Below, in pieces: positions 30,320-39,723 of a DNA stretch of 48,016 bases. Below the pieces are notes generated by a model, which ran no database searches, was not told the DNA's origin, and saw only the letters and a program-made list of their open reading frames with translations. Source of the DNA: Janthinobacterium sp. GTDB lineage: Bacteria; Pseudomonadota; Gammaproteobacteria; Burkholderiales; Burkholderiaceae_D. Every line of letters begins with the position of its first letter. Positions within the stretch are counted from its first letter, which is position 1. The position numbers and the translations under genes were made by a program. The stretch spans positions 1 to 48,016 of the forward strand of contig NZ_RFSK01000048.1 in assembly GCF_009923995.1 (NCBI RefSeq). Reading direction: 5' to 3'.

Positions 30320-31264
30320 TTATTGCGGGAACAGCTCGTCGCGGGTGACGGTGGCCGTGCCCAGCTTGCCGACGACGATGCCGCCGGCGCGGTTGGCCGT
30401 GCGCACGGCGTCACCCAGGCCCATGCCGGCGCCCAGCATGGCCGCCATGGTGGCGATCACCGTGTCGCCGGCACCCGATACGTCGAACACTTCGCGCGCA
30501 TCGGTGGGCATGTGCAGCACCTCGTCGGCCGTGTACAGGCTCATGCCCTCTTCCGAACGGGTCAGCAGCAGGGCTTCCAGGCCCAGCTGCGCGCGCATCT
30601 GCTGCGCCCGCTCCGTGAGCTGCTCTTCCGTGCTCCAGCTGCCGATCACGCGGCGCAGTTCCGACTTGTTCGGAGTGAGCACTGACGCTCCCGCATAGCG
30701 GCTGAAATCATCGCCTTTCGGGTCGACCATGACGATCTTGCCGGCGGCGCGGGCGGCCTTGATCATCTCGGCCACGTTCACCAGGCTGCCCTTGGCGTAG
30801 TCGGACAGGATCACCACGTCGTAGCTGGGCAGCAGTGCGTTGAACTGCTTGAGCTTGTCGCGCAGCACCGTGTCGCTGGGAGCATCCTCGAAGTCGATGC
30901 GCAGCATCTGCTGCTGGCGGCCGATCACGCGCAGCTTGATGATGGTGGAAATGGCCGCGTCGCGCTGCAGGTAGCTGTGGATGCCGCCGCCTTCGAGCAG
31001 GCGCTCGACCTGGCTGCCGGCCTCGTCGTCGCCGACCACGCCCAGCAAGCTCGTCTTCGCGCCCAGCGCGGCCGCATTGCGCGCCACGTTGGCCGCGCCG
31101 CCGAGGCGCTCTTCGCGCTTCTCGATGCGCACGATGGGCACGGGCGCTTCCGGCGAGATACGGCTGACATCGCCGAACCAGTAGCGGTCGAGCATCACAT
31201 CGCCCACCACCAGCAGGCGCACCTGGGCCAGAGCGGCTGGCGCCGTCATGTCGCGGGCGTTCAT
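30320..31264 (-). CDS. hldA: D-glycero-beta-D-manno-heptose-7-phosphate kinase
   Basis: A 314-aa ribokinase-fold (PfkB) sugar kinase corresponding to the N-terminal half of E. coli HldE (RfaE). It phosphorylates heptose-7-phosphate at O1 on the way to ADP-heptose for the lipopolysaccharide inner core. Signatures are [15 protein letters not shown] near the N-terminus, [17 protein letters not shown], and the catalytic [12 protein letters not shown] about 50 residues from the C-terminus. The adenylyltransferase half is absent, so a separate hldC gene is expected elsewhere. The ATG overlaps the ugd stop (ATGA), indicating coupling to UDP-glucose dehydrogenase. A terminator-like hairpin follows. 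Confidence 0.94.
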   Translation of the reverse strand: MNARDMTAPAALAQVRLLVVGDVMLDRYWFGDVSRISPEAPVPIVRIEKREERLGGAANVARNAAALGAKTSLLGVVGDDEAGSQVERLLEGGGIHSYLQRDAAISTIIKLRVIGRQQQMLRIDFEDAPSDTVLRDKLKQFNALLPSYDVVILSDYAKGSLVNVAEMIKAARAAGKIVMVDPKGDDFSRYAGASVLTPNKSELRRVIGSWSTEEQLTERAQQMRAQLGLEALLLTRSEEGMSLYTADEVLHMPTDAREVFDVSGAGDTVIATMAAMLGAGMGLGDAVRTANRAGGIVVGKLGTATVTRDELFPQ

Positions 31265-32628
31265 GCGCGCGTCAGGATCGAGCGACCGATCCCGTGGTAT
31301 TCGATGCCCGCCTCGGCCATGACGGCCGGTTCGAACAGGTTGCGCCCGTCAAAGATCACGGCCTGCTTCAGGCGCGCCTTGATCTGCTCGAAATCGGGGC
31401 TGCGGAAGGCTTTCCATTCCGTCACGATGGTCAGGGCGTCGGCACCCGTCAGCGCATCCTGCGGGCTGTCGGCGAAGCGCACCCTGGCCAGCTGTTCCGG
31501 CGTCAGGTCCAGCTGCAGCACGCGGCGCGCCTCGGTCATGGCGACGGGATCGTAGACGGCCACCGTGGCGCCGCGCGCCAGCAAGTCCGCCAGCAGCACG
31601 CGGGCCGACGCTTCGCGCATGTCGTCCGTATTCGGCTTGAAGGCCAGGCCCCAGACGGCGAAATGGCGGCCCGTCAGGTCGTCGCCGAAGCGCTTGACGA
31701 CCTTGCCACCGAGAATATGTTTCTGTTTGTCATTAACGGCTTCCACGGCGCGCAGGATCAGCAATTCCTGGCCGTGGCCGCGTGCCGTGCGCTCCAGCGC
31801 CTGCACGTCCTTCGGGAAGCAGGAGCCGCCGTAGCCGCAGCCGGCGTACAGGAAGCTGTGGCCGATGCGCGGGTCGGAGCCGATGCCGTGGCGCACGGCC
31901 TCGATGTCGACGCCCACCTTGTCGGCCAGGTTCGCCAGTTCATTCATGAACGAGATGCGCGTGGCCAGCATGGCGTTGGCCGCGTATTTGGTGAACTCGG
32001 CCGAACGCACGTCCATCCAGTAGGTGCGCTCATGGTTGCGGTTGAACGGCGCATACAGGCTTTTCAGCAGGTCGCGCGCGCGTTCGCCTTGCGGCGTGGC
32101 ATCGACGCCGATGACGATGCGGTCCGGGCGCATGAAGTCTTCGACGGCCGCGCCTTCCTTGAGGAATTCCGGGTTTGATGCCACGGAGAACGTAGCGGCC
32201 ACGCCGCGCGCGTCCAGCTCGCCCTGGATGGCGGCGCGCACTTTTTCGGCCGTGCCGACGGGCACGGTCGACTTGTCGACGATGACCTTGAAGTCCGTCA
32301 TGTACTTGCCGATGCCGCGCGCGGCGGCCAGCACGTACTGCAGGTCGGCGGAGCCATCTTCGTCGGGCGGGGTGCCGACGGCGATGAATTGCATCACGCC
32401 ATGGTTGGCCGCCGCTTCCACGTCGGTGGAGAAGGTCATGCGGCCGGCGGCGCGGTTGCGCGCCACGACTTCTTCCAGGCCCGGTTCATGGATGGGAATG
32501 CCGCCGCTGTTGAGCAGCGCTACCTTCTGTGCGTCCAGGTCAAGGCAAAAGACGTCGTTGCCCAGCTCCGCCAGGCAGGCGCCGGTGACGAGGCCCACAT
32601 AGCCCGTGCCGATAATGGTGATTTTCAT
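31261..32628 (-). CDS. ugd: UDP-glucose 6-dehydrogenase
   Basis: A 455-aa NAD-dependent enzyme that oxidises UDP-glucose twice to UDP-glucuronate, for exopolysaccharide or lipid A modification. The Rossmann motif GTGYVG is at 7-12. The invariant catalytic cysteine is Cys270 in [12 protein letters not shown], and [11 protein letters not shown] in the C-terminal domain is characteristic. Length matches the family. It overlaps hldA by 4 nt and lies 85 nt after lapB, with a 10-bp hairpin at 32676-32710 in between. Grouping with hldA and lapAB suggests an envelope-polysaccharide block. Confidence 0.95.
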   Translation of the reverse strand: MKITIIGTGYVGLVTGACLAELGNDVFCLDLDAQKVALLNSGGIPIHEPGLEEVVARNRAAGRMTFSTDVEAAANHGVMQFIAVGTPPDEDGSADLQYVLAAARGIGKYMTDFKVIVDKSTVPVGTAEKVRAAIQGELDARGVAATFSVASNPEFLKEGAAVEDFMRPDRIVIGVDATPQGERARDLLKSLYAPFNRNHERTYWMDVRSAEFTKYAANAMLATRISFMNELANLADKVGVDIEAVRHGIGSDPRIGHSFLYAGCGYGGSCFPKDVQALERTARGHGQELLILRAVEAVNDKQKHILGGKVVKRFGDDLTGRHFAVWGLAFKPNTDDMREASARVLLADLLARGATVAVYDPVAMTEARRVLQLDLTPEQLARVRFADSPQDALTGADALTIVTEWKAFRSPDFEQIKARLKQAVIFDGRNLFEPAVMAEAGIEYHGIGRSILTRA

Positions 32629-32675
32629 GGTTATGCCGTATTTCTTATTGGTGAATTTCAGGTGCTACATACGAG

Positions 32676-32710
32676 TACACGCCACGTTGCGCGGGGCAAG
32701 GTGGCGTGTA
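32676..32710. other. 10-bp perfect inverted repeat between lapB and ugd
   Basis: TACACGCCAC (32676-32685) / GTGGCGTGTA (32701-32710) around a 15-nt loop, directly after the lapB stop. There is no U-tract on the minus strand, so it may be an RNA processing or partial-attenuation structure rather than a terminator. Confidence 0.6.
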
Positions 32711-32713
32711 GGA

Positions 32714-33889
32714 TTAGTTCATGACGTTGAGCTCTTCGGTACGGCGCGGCGGGTAGGTTTCCCACTTGTTGCAGCCCGGGCAGTGCCAGTAGAACTGGCG
32801 TGCCTTGAAGCCGCAGTGGCTGCACTGGTAGCGGGCCAGCTTCTGCGTGTAGCCGTGCACGAGGTTTTTCACCATCGACAGCTCGGACCAGATGGCGGCC
32901 GGCGCATCCATCATGCGCGCCTCCAGCAGCTTGTCCAGGCCCAGCAGGGTCGGCGTGCGGCGCAATTCCGCGCTGACCAGCTGTTTCGCCGCTTCCACGC
33001 CGTCCAGCTCGATGACGGCCTTGAAGACGACTTCGATCAGGTCGATCGACGACGCTTCTTCCAGGTAGGAGCGCAGCAGGTTGACGCCTTCCTGCGGACG
33101 GCCCACTTTCGTGTAGCCATCCATCAGGCGCTGCGCCACCAGGGCCACGTGCGGCACGCTTTGCTGCTCCACGCGGCGCCAGGTGGTCAACGCGCCTTCC
33201 ACGTCGCCGCGCGCCAGCAGCACGTCACCCGTCAAAATGGTGGCGCGCACGCTCTTGCGGTCCGTCTGCAGGGCTTTTTCCAGCAGCGGCATGGCTTCGT
33301 CCGGCTTCAGGTGCACCAGCGCGTCATGCGCCAGTTCGCAATAGAACTGGGCGATTTCCTTCTGGCGCGCACCGGCGCCCGATTCCTGCAAGCCGACGGC
33401 TGCCTCGATGGCGCGCGGCCATTCCTTTTCGCGCTGGTAGATTTCCAGCAGCGCGCGGCGCGCCTGGGCCGCATATTGCGTATCGACCAGGCCATTGAAG
33501 GTTTCCTCGGCACGGTCGAGCAAGCCCGCCTTCAGGTAATCCATGCCCAGCTCGTAGGCGGCGTGGCCCTGCTGCTCCAGCGGCAGGTCGGGACGCGCCA
33601 GCAAATTCTGATGCACGCGGATGGCGCGCTCCGTCTCGCCGCGGCGGCGGAACAGGTTACCCAGCGCAAAGTGCATATCGGCCGATTCCGGGTCCAGCTT
33701 GACCACTTCGATGAAGGCGTCGATGGCCTTGTCATGCTGTTCATTGAGCAGGAAATTCAAGCCCTTGAAGTAATTGCGCGGCAAGCTGCGCGATTCCGAC
33801 ACCAGTTGATGAATGTCAACGCGCGCGGCAATCCAGCCCAGCGCGAAAAACACCGGGATACCCAAGAGCCACCAGAGTTCAAATTCCAT
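32714..33889 (-). CDS. lapB: lipopolysaccharide assembly protein B (TPR, rubredoxin-like)
   Basis: A 391-aa protein with one N-terminal membrane helix (residues 4-20), about nine TPR-like repeats (for example FLLNEQHDKAIDAFIEVVKL), and a C-terminal rubredoxin-like metal knuckle: CSHCGFKA then CPGCNKW. This is the LapB/YciM architecture; E. coli LapB is 389 aa. LapB works with FtsH to adjust LpxC proteolysis and so lipopolysaccharide synthesis. It follows lapA by 46 nt as in many proteobacteria. The start is at the membrane helix. Confidence 0.95.
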   Translation of the reverse strand: MEFELWWLLGIPVFFALGWIAARVDIHQLVSESRSLPRNYFKGLNFLLNEQHDKAIDAFIEVVKLDPESADMHFALGNLFRRRGETERAIRVHQNLLARPDLPLEQQGHAAYELGMDYLKAGLLDRAEETFNGLVDTQYAAQARRALLEIYQREKEWPRAIEAAVGLQESGAGARQKEIAQFYCELAHDALVHLKPDEAMPLLEKALQTDRKSVRATILTGDVLLARGDVEGALTTWRRVEQQSVPHVALVAQRLMDGYTKVGRPQEGVNLLRSYLEEASSIDLIEVVFKAVIELDGVEAAKQLVSAELRRTPTLLGLDKLLEARMMDAPAAIWSELSMVKNLVHGYTQKLARYQCSHCGFKARQFYWHCPGCNKWETYPPRRTEELNVMN

Positions 33890-33935
33890 GCGATTGTTTT
33901 TATTCGAGTAAGAGAGATAGGAGCGACGGCGCTGC

Positions 33936-34238
33936 TTACTGCGCGCTCACGCTGTCCGGTTGCGGCTGGACATTGCTGGCCACGCCAACGGTCTGCAGCG
34001 CGGCAATGGTGGTTTTCTGCTTGGTCGCTTCGCGGCGGTGACGGAACACGGTCGGCGTCAGGGCCAGGACGCCCAGGCTGGCGCCAGCGACAAAAAAGCC
34101 CAGCAGCATCAGGACCAGGGGGCCGCGAATTTCATAATTGAGGAAAACATGCAGGTCGACAACCTGCGCATTCTTCAGCGCAAAACTGAAGAACAGGACG
34201 AAAAGAACACAGCCAACGATGGTGGAGATGATTTTCAT
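33936..34238 (-). CDS. lapA: lipopolysaccharide assembly protein A domain protein (LapA/DUF1049)
   Basis: A 100-aa inner-membrane protein with two hydrophobic helices (about 3-22 and 42-65) and a charged coiled-coil-like tail, the DUF1049/LapA layout. It begins MKIISTIVGCVLFVLFFSFA; the longer open frame upstream is repeat and spacer sequence. LapA partners LapB. The gene lies 235 nt after ihfB, a gap that contains the ihfB terminator and a copy of a hairpin repeat, so it needs its own promoter. Confidence 0.9.
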   Translation of the reverse strand: MKIISTIVGCVLFVLFFSFALKNAQVVDLHVFLNYEIRGPLVLMLLGFFVAGASLGVLALTPTVFRHRREATKQKTTIAALQTVGVASNVQPQPDSVSAQ

Positions 34239-34300
34239 CGATACGCCCAGAAAGTACAAAAAATGCCCGTATGGCACAACCTTGGAATGCCTGGCAGAAG

Positions 34301-34389
34301 CGTAGCGAGCGTCAGCGATTTGTGGCCAAGAAGCGCAACCGTGCTTGAGCACGGTGAGCATCGCAGGCCGCAAAGCGCGACGCGCAGTA
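34301..34389. repeat. intergenic hairpin repeat, copy 2
   Basis: Partner of 21124-21214. It keeps the CCGTGC-TTGA-GCACGG hairpin with a diverged loop and the flanking GTGGCCAAG and GCAGG-CGCAA-GCGCG blocks. It lies between the ihfB terminator and the lapA start on the minus strand. Neither copy encodes a conserved peptide. Confidence 0.75.
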
Positions 34390-34419
34390 GCTTATGTCAG
34401 GTATTCTCAGCATATTAAC

Positions 34420-34452
34420 AAAAAAAAGCGGCATCCAAGGACGCCGCTCTTT
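34420..34452 (-). terminator. intrinsic terminator after ihfB
   Basis: On the minus strand AGCGGC pairs with GCCGCT around an 11-nt loop, followed by a run of eight U (A-run 34420-34427 on the plus strand). It lies about 22 nt beyond the ihfB stop and separates rpsA-ihfB from lapA. Confidence 0.85.
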
Positions 34453-34473
34453 GTGTCGCCTTCCAGCAGACGA

Positions 34474-34779
34474 TTAATCCTCGATGATCGGTTGCCCGAC
34501 CATCGCGTCCACCCGCTCGCGCAACTGTTTGCCCGGCTTGAAGTGAGGGACCCGTTTTTCAGGAACCATCACCTTGTCGCCGGATTTCGGGTTGCGGCCG
34601 ATGCGCGGGGGCCTGCTGTTCAGGGCAAAACTGCCAAAACCGCGGATCTCGATGCGCTGGCCCGTCGCCAGGGCGTTGGTCATCGCATCGAGAATGGTCT
34701 TGACGGCATACTCCGCATCTTTCGCCACCAGCTGAGAATAACGCTCAGCGAGGCGGTTGATCAGCTCGGACTTTGTCAT
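34474..34779 (-). CDS. ihfB: integration host factor subunit beta
   Basis: A 101-aa DNA-bending protein of the HU/IHF family. The DNA-binding beta-arm carries the signature [20 protein letters not shown], and the opening [13 protein letters not shown] is that of IhfB. It forms a heterodimer with IhfA, which is not in the window. The gene follows rpsA by 17 nt, the same order as in E. coli and most beta/gammaproteobacteria, and ends at a clear terminator. Length is slightly above the E. coli protein (94 aa) through a C-terminal extension. Confidence 0.96.
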   Translation of the reverse strand: MTKSELINRLAERYSQLVAKDAEYAVKTILDAMTNALATGQRIEIRGFGSFALNSRPPRIGRNPKSGDKVMVPEKRVPHFKPGKQLRERVDAMVGQPIIED

Positions 34780-34796
34780 CTGCCGTATCCGCAGTC

Positions 34797-36509
34797 TTAG
34801 TTCTTGTTGTCGAACTTAGCTTTCAACAAGGCGCCCAGGCTGGTGGTGCCCGAAGCTGCGTTGTTGTCGGTAGCTGCCATCTTCTGCATGGCTTCCTGGG
34901 TTTCCACGTTGTCTTTCGCTTTGATCGACAGTTGGATACCACGAGCTTTGCGGTCGATGTTCAACACCATGGCTTCGACGGTGTCGCCGACTTTCAGGTG
35001 CGTACCAGCATCTTCAACGCGGTCGCGCGAGATTTCGGAAGCGCGCAGGTAGCCTTCGACTTCTTCGGACAGTTGGATCACGGCGCCTTTAGGCTCAACC
35101 GATTTAACGGTACCGGTTACCAGCGAGCCTTTGTCGTTCATGGCTGCGAAGTTGTTGAATGGGTCACCTTCCAGTTGCTTGACGCCCAGGGAAACGCGCT
35201 CGCGCTCAACGTCGATGGCCAGAACGATGGCTTCCAGTTCGTCACCTTTCTTGAAGCGACGCACGGCTTCTTCGCCGGTTTCGGTCCAGGACAGGTCGGA
35301 CAGGTGCACCAGACCGTCGATGTTGCCGGCCAGGCCGATGAACACGCCGAAGTCGGTGATCGATTTGATCGCGCCGCGGACTTTATCACCTTTCTTATGG
35401 GTAACACCGAAGTCGTCCCATGGATTGGCTTTGCACTGTTTCATGCCCAGCGAAATACGACGACGCTCTTCGTCGATTTCCAGAACCATTACTTCTACTT
35501 CGTCGCCCAGTTGGACAACTTTGTTAGGAGCAACGTTTTTGTTCGTCCAGTCCATTTCGGAAACGTGTACCAGACCTTCGATACCCTGTTCCACTTCAAC
35601 GAACGCGCCGTAGTCGGTCAGGTTCGTTACTTTACCGAACAGACGGGTGCTTTGTGGGTAACGACGGGACAGACCGGTCCAAGGATCGTCGCCCAGTTGT
35701 TTCACGCCCAGCGAAACACGGTTTTTCTCTTGATCGTATTTCAGGACCTTGGCGGTGATTTCCTGGCCAACCGTCAGAACTTCCGACGGGTGACGTACAC
35801 GGCGCCATGCCAGGTCGGTGATGTGCAGCAGGCCATCGATACCGCCCAGATCCACGAACGCGCCGTAGTCGGTGATATTTTTGACGACGCCGGTCACGAC
35901 CGTGCCTTCTTTCAGCGTTTCCATCAGTTTCTGACGCTCTTCGCCCATCGAAGCTTCGATGACGGCGCGGCGGGACAGAACCACGTTGTTACGCTTGCGA
36001 TCCAGCTTGATCACTTTGAATTCGAGGGTTTTGCCTTCGAATGGGGTGGTGTCTTTGACAGGACGGGTATCAACCAGCGAGCCCGGCAGGAATGCGCGGA
36101 TGCCGTTGGTCAACACGGTCAGACCGCCTTTGACTTTACCATTGACGGTACCGACGACGATTTCGCCCGATTCCATCGCTTTTTCCAGAGCCAGCCACGA
36201 AGCCAGACGCTTGGCTTTATCGCGCGACAGGATGGTATCGCCGAAACCGTTTTCCAGCGATTCGATCGCCACGGAAACGAAGTCACCAACTTTGACTTCC
36301 AGTTCGCCGTGGTCGTTCTTGAATTCTTCGACAGGGATGAATGCTTCGGATTTGAGGCCAGCGTTCACGATCACGAAATTGTGGTCGAGGCGCACGACTT
36401 CAGCGGAAATAACTTCGCCGGAGCGCATATCTTGACGCGACAACGATTCCTCGAAGAGCGCAGCAAAACTTTCCATACCGGTAGATTCGTTAGTTGTAAC
36501 AGTAGACAT
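34797..36509 (-). CDS. rpsA: 30S ribosomal protein S1
   Basis: A 570-aa protein with six tandem S1 RNA-binding repeats; the best seen are [51 protein letters not shown] and [16 protein letters not shown]. coli S1 is 557 aa. S1 brings mRNAs to the 30S subunit. Start is ATG 36509 ([11 protein letters not shown]); a GTG nine bases upstream is an alternative. No Shine-Dalgarno is visible before either, as in E. coli rpsA, whose translation is autoregulated through leader structure. Codon use is less GC-biased than the neighbours, as expected of a highly expressed gene. Located between cmk and ihfB. Confidence 0.97.
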   Translation of the reverse strand: MSTVTTNESTGMESFAALFEESLSRQDMRSGEVISAEVVRLDHNFVIVNAGLKSEAFIPVEEFKNDHGELEVKVGDFVSVAIESLENGFGDTILSRDKAKRLASWLALEKAMESGEIVVGTVNGKVKGGLTVLTNGIRAFLPGSLVDTRPVKDTTPFEGKTLEFKVIKLDRKRNNVVLSRRAVIEASMGEERQKLMETLKEGTVVTGVVKNITDYGAFVDLGGIDGLLHITDLAWRRVRHPSEVLTVGQEITAKVLKYDQEKNRVSLGVKQLGDDPWTGLSRRYPQSTRLFGKVTNLTDYGAFVEVEQGIEGLVHVSEMDWTNKNVAPNKVVQLGDEVEVMVLEIDEERRRISLGMKQCKANPWDDFGVTHKKGDKVRGAIKSITDFGVFIGLAGNIDGLVHLSDLSWTETGEEAVRRFKKGDELEAIVLAIDVERERVSLGVKQLEGDPFNNFAAMNDKGSLVTGTVKSVEPKGAVIQLSEEVEGYLRASEISRDRVEDAGTHLKVGDTVEAMVLNIDRKARGIQLSIKAKDNVETQEAMQKMAATDNNAASGTTSLGALLKAKFDNKN

Positions 36510-36650
36510 AGGGTTCACACAGGTTATCCAGCAGAGATCGCACGATGCGACTTAAACTGGGTTAGGTTTTTGACACACCCGGACAGGCCAGGAGCCGTCA
36601 ACGGGCACCACATGGCGCGCACTACACAGCAATACACGCCATTTTGCTGC

Positions 36651-37319
36651 TTATCTTGCAACAGCGGCATACCATTTCAACACGGTTTCAACGGCATCAT
36701 CTGCCGTCATGGCCGAGGTATCGAGGACATGCGCCCCTTCCGCGGGGACCAGCGGCGCAATCGCACGGTGAGTATCACGTTCGTCCCGCGCCTGCAAATC
36801 CATCAGAAGGTCTTCCATATTAGCAGAAAAACCCTTGTCTATCAATTGCTTGTAGCGCCGTTGCGCGCGCGCCTCGACGCTGGCCGTGAGAAACACCTTC
36901 AGCAGGGCATGCGGGAAGATCACCGTGCCCATGTCGCGCCCATCGGCCACCAGGCCCGGCGTCTTGCGAAAGCCCAGCTGCAAACCGACCAGGGCGTGGC
37001 GCACCGTTGGCAAGACGGCAATTTTCGACGCCGTATTGCCCACTTCTTCCGCGCGGATCTGTTCGGTCACATTTTCGTTGGCCAGCAGGATTTCGCCGCC
37101 CGCGAAGTGGCACGGCAGGTGCTCGGCCAGCTTGGCCAGCGCGTGCTCGTCGCGCAAGTCCGTGCCGCGGCGCAGCGCCGACAGGGCCGTCAGGCGGTAC
37201 AGCGCGCCCGAATCGAGGTAATGAAAGCCGAGCTTGTCGGCCACGCGGTGGGCCACCGTGCCCTTGCCGGAAGCGGTGGGGCCGTCGATGGCGATGACTG
37301 GGATGTGGGAGGTCGGCAT
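36651..37319 (-). CDS. cmk: cytidylate kinase
   Basis: A 222-aa P-loop kinase phosphorylating CMP and dCMP. The Walker A motif is [10 protein letters not shown] (12-21). [10 protein letters not shown] and the typical [13 protein letters not shown] follow, and [10 protein letters not shown] lies in the NMP-binding region. Length is normal. It is transcribed ahead of rpsA (141 nt gap) and after aroA, separated from the latter by 123 nt occupied by a large palindromic repeat. The order aroA-cmk-rpsA is widely conserved. Confidence 0.96.
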   Translation of the reverse strand: MPTSHIPVIAIDGPTASGKGTVAHRVADKLGFHYLDSGALYRLTALSALRRGTDLRDEHALAKLAEHLPCHFAGGEILLANENVTEQIRAEEVGNTASKIAVLPTVRHALVGLQLGFRKTPGLVADGRDMGTVIFPHALLKVFLTASVEARAQRRYKQLIDKGFSANMEDLLMDLQARDERDTHRAIAPLVPAEGAHVLDTSAMTADDAVETVLKWYAAVAR

Positions 37320-37344
37320 TATTTTGTCACTTTAAAAAGAACTA

Positions 37345-37445
37345 AACCCCAAGGCAAGGGCTGGGGTCAGACCTGGCGGATCGAAATGCCTTCCATTGGA
37401 AGGCATTCCCCCTGAGGGTCCGACCCCGGCACTTGTCTTGGGTTA
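37345..37445. repeat. large nested palindromic element between aroA and cmk
   Basis: Outer arms AACCCCAAGGCAAG (37345-37358) and CTTGTCTTGGGTT (37432-37444) are near-perfect inverted repeats. Next come GGGGTCAGACC (37363-37373) and GGGTCCGACCCC (37415-37426). The centre is a perfect 10-bp hairpin AATGCCTTCC / GGAAGGCATT (37385-37407). On the minus strand the element begins exactly at the aroA stop codon (TAACCC). It shares its core with 11381-11471 and 40863-40909. Confidence 0.85.
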
Positions 37446-38798
37446 TATCAATGTATCCTTGGCAATCCCCGCGAACACGGTGAAATACTCGGGAAAGGTC
37501 TTGGCCACGCATTTCGGGTCCATGATGCGCATGTCATTGCCGCGGCGGGCGGCGCCGTCCAGCGACGCGAGCGAGAAGCACATGGCCATGCGGTGGTCGT
37601 CATACGTGTCGATGGTAGCGGCGGCGATTTCGGCCGGCGGCGTCACGCGCAGGTAGTCGGCGCCCTCTTCCACTTCCGCGCCCAGCTTGCGCAGTTCCGT
37701 GGCCATGGCCGCCAGGCGGTCCGTTTCCTTTACGCGCCAGCTGGCGATATTGCGCAAGGTGGAGGTGCCGTCCGCGTACAGGGCGGCCACGGCGATCGTC
37801 ATGGCCGCGTCGGGAATGTGGTTGAAATCCATGTCGATGGCCTTCAGCACGCCATTCGAGCGGGCTTCGATCCAGTTCTCGCCCATGGTGATGGTCGCGC
37901 CCATCTGCTGCAAGGCTTCGACGAAGCGCACGTCGCCCTGGATGCTGTCGCGTCCCACGCCTTCCACGCGCACGGGACCGCCGCCGATGGCGCCGGCCGC
38001 CAGGAAGTAGGACGCCGACGAGGCGTCGCCTTCCACGTGGATGGTGCCCGGGCTCTGGTACTGCTGGCCCGGCTGCACGGTGAACGACTGCCAGCCGTCA
38101 TGCTCGACCGTCACGCCGAAGCGGCGCATCAGGTTCAGGGTGATCTCGATGTACGGCTTCGAGATCAGCTCGCCCGTCACGTCGATGGTCACCGCGTGGT
38201 CGCGCGCCATCAGCGGCGCCACCATCAGGAGGGCCGTCAGGAACTGGCTCGACACGTTGCCGCGCACGGCGATGCGCTGCGCGTGGATATGGCCGCGGCG
38301 GATGCGCAGCGGCGGGAAGCCCTGCTCGCCCGTGTATTCGATCTGCGTGCCGACGGCGTTCAGCGCGTCGACCAGGTCGCCGATGGGCCGCTCGTGCATG
38401 CGCGACACGCCGTGCAGCGTGTAATCGCCGCCGATGACGGCCAGCGCCGCCGTCAGCGGGCGGATGGCCGTGCCGGCATTGCCCATGAACAGGTCAGCCG
38501 CATGGTGCGGGAAGACGCCGCCGCAGCCTTCCACGTGGTGGATCTGGTGCGCCGTGGCCGGATCGCCCTGCAGTTCATCCTGCGTCCATTTCACGCCCAG
38601 CGAGGTCAATGCCGTGAGCATGACGAAGGTGTCGTCGGAGGCGAGCAGGTCGACGATCTTCGTCGTGCCCTTGGCCAGCGCGGCCAGCAGCAGCACGCGG
38701 TTGGAAATGCTTTTCGAGCCGGGCAGACGCACCGTGCCTTCGACGTGCATCACCGGCTTCAGATCGATATGGTGGGGGTAGTGCTTGGTCTGGGTCAT
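37443..38798 (-). CDS. aroA: 3-phosphoshikimate 1-carboxyvinyltransferase (EPSP synthase)
   Basis: A 451-aa class I EPSP synthase, the sixth step of the shikimate pathway. It joins shikimate-3-phosphate and phosphoenolpyruvate. Signatures are [18 protein letters not shown] near the N-terminus, [16 protein letters not shown] (the PEP-site loop containing the Gly-Ala/Pro positions linked to glyphosate binding) and the C-terminal [20 protein letters not shown]. The arrangement with tyrA 15 nt upstream indicates one transcript. The stop codon is the first three bases of the palindromic element that follows. Confidence 0.97.
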   Translation of the reverse strand: MTQTKHYPHHIDLKPVMHVEGTVRLPGSKSISNRVLLLAALAKGTTKIVDLLASDDTFVMLTALTSLGVKWTQDELQGDPATAHQIHHVEGCGGVFPHHAADLFMGNAGTAIRPLTAALAVIGGDYTLHGVSRMHERPIGDLVDALNAVGTQIEYTGEQGFPPLRIRRGHIHAQRIAVRGNVSSQFLTALLMVAPLMARDHAVTIDVTGELISKPYIEITLNLMRRFGVTVEHDGWQSFTVQPGQQYQSPGTIHVEGDASSASYFLAAGAIGGGPVRVEGVGRDSIQGDVRFVEALQQMGATITMGENWIEARSNGVLKAIDMDFNHIPDAAMTIAVAALYADGTSTLRNIASWRVKETDRLAAMATELRKLGAEVEEGADYLRVTPPAEIAAATIDTYDDHRMAMCFSLASLDGAARRGNDMRIMDPKCVAKTFPEYFTVFAGIAKDTLI

Positions 38799-38813
38799 GC
38801 TGGAATCCTTCGA

Positions 38814-39719
38814 TTATTGTGTGGGCGCGGGCGCTTCCGCCGTTTCGATCGCCTCTATCCATTGCTGCCGGGCGTGCTGGGCGTTCGCATACACGCCTTC
38901 GATGGCAGCGCCGTCGCCGGCGGCCAGGTGCGCGCGCAAGGTCGTCAACTGCGCCAGGTAGGCGTCCAGTTCATGCAGCAGCGCCGGCTGGTTGGCCAGG
39001 CTGATGTCGCGCCACATTTCCGGCGATGAGCCGGCGATGCGCGTAAAGTCGCGAAAGCCGCTGGCCGCGTACTGGAACAGCAGGCCCGCGTGCGGTTTGT
39101 TGGCGATGTCGTCGACCAGCGCAAAGGCCAGCAGGTGCGGCAGATGGCTGACGGCGGCAAACACCTTGTCATGTTCTTCGGGCGTCAAGGTGTGCAGGAT
39201 GGCGCCGCAGGCGCGCCACGCGGCGGCCACCCGTTCCACGTCGCCCGCGGCGTTTTCCGCCAGCGGCGTGAGCACCACTTTCTTGCCTTGATACAAATCA
39301 ATGATGGCCGCATCGGGGCCATTCGTCTCGCGTCCCGCGATCGGGTGGCCGGGCACGAACTGGCCCGCCTTGCCTCCCAGCGCCGCGCGCGCGGCCGCCA
39401 CCACGTCGCTTTTCGTGCTGCCCGCGTCGGTGACGACGGTGCCCGGCTTCAGGTGCGGCGCGATGGAGGCGAGGATGGCCCCCGTCTGCGCCACGGGTGC
39501 GGCCAGCAGCACCAGGTCGGCGCCCGCGATGGCCGTGGCCACGTCGCCGCCGATCTCGTCGATGATGCCCAGCTCCAGCGCGCGCGCCATCGACGCCGGC
39601 GAACGGCCCATGCCGACCACCGTGGTCACCGCGCCCGCATGCTTCAGGGCGCGCGCGAACGAGCCGCCGATCAGGCCTACGCCGAAGATGACGATTTTTT
39701 TCAGTGCAGGCGTCGTCAT
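38814..39719 (-). CDS. tyrA: prephenate dehydrogenase
   Basis: A 301-aa NAD(P)-dependent enzyme converting prephenate to 4-hydroxyphenylpyruvate for tyrosine. The N-terminal Rossmann motif is GVGLIGGS. TDAGSTKSDVV, the active-site region GHPIAGRETNG and the helical SHLPHLLAFALVD follow. There is no fused chorismate mutase, as usual in betaproteobacteria where the mutase is on PheA. It starts 4 nt after the hisC stop and ends 15 nt before aroA, so the three genes are one operon. Confidence 0.96.
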   Translation of the reverse strand: MTTPALKKIVIFGVGLIGGSFARALKHAGAVTTVVGMGRSPASMARALELGIIDEIGGDVATAIAGADLVLLAAPVAQTGAILASIAPHLKPGTVVTDAGSTKSDVVAAARAALGGKAGQFVPGHPIAGRETNGPDAAIIDLYQGKKVVLTPLAENAAGDVERVAAAWRACGAILHTLTPEEHDKVFAAVSHLPHLLAFALVDDIANKPHAGLLFQYAASGFRDFTRIAGSSPEMWRDISLANQPALLHELDAYLAQLTTLRAHLAAGDGAAIEGVYANAQHARQQWIEAIETAEAPAPTQ

Positions 39720-39723
39720 GGGG

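Noticed and set aside
34773..37415. 880-codon open frame on the plus strand across ihfB/rpsA/cmk
   Set aside because: It is antisense to three unmistakable housekeeping genes and its translation shows no domain pattern; long antisense frames are expected from the codon bias.
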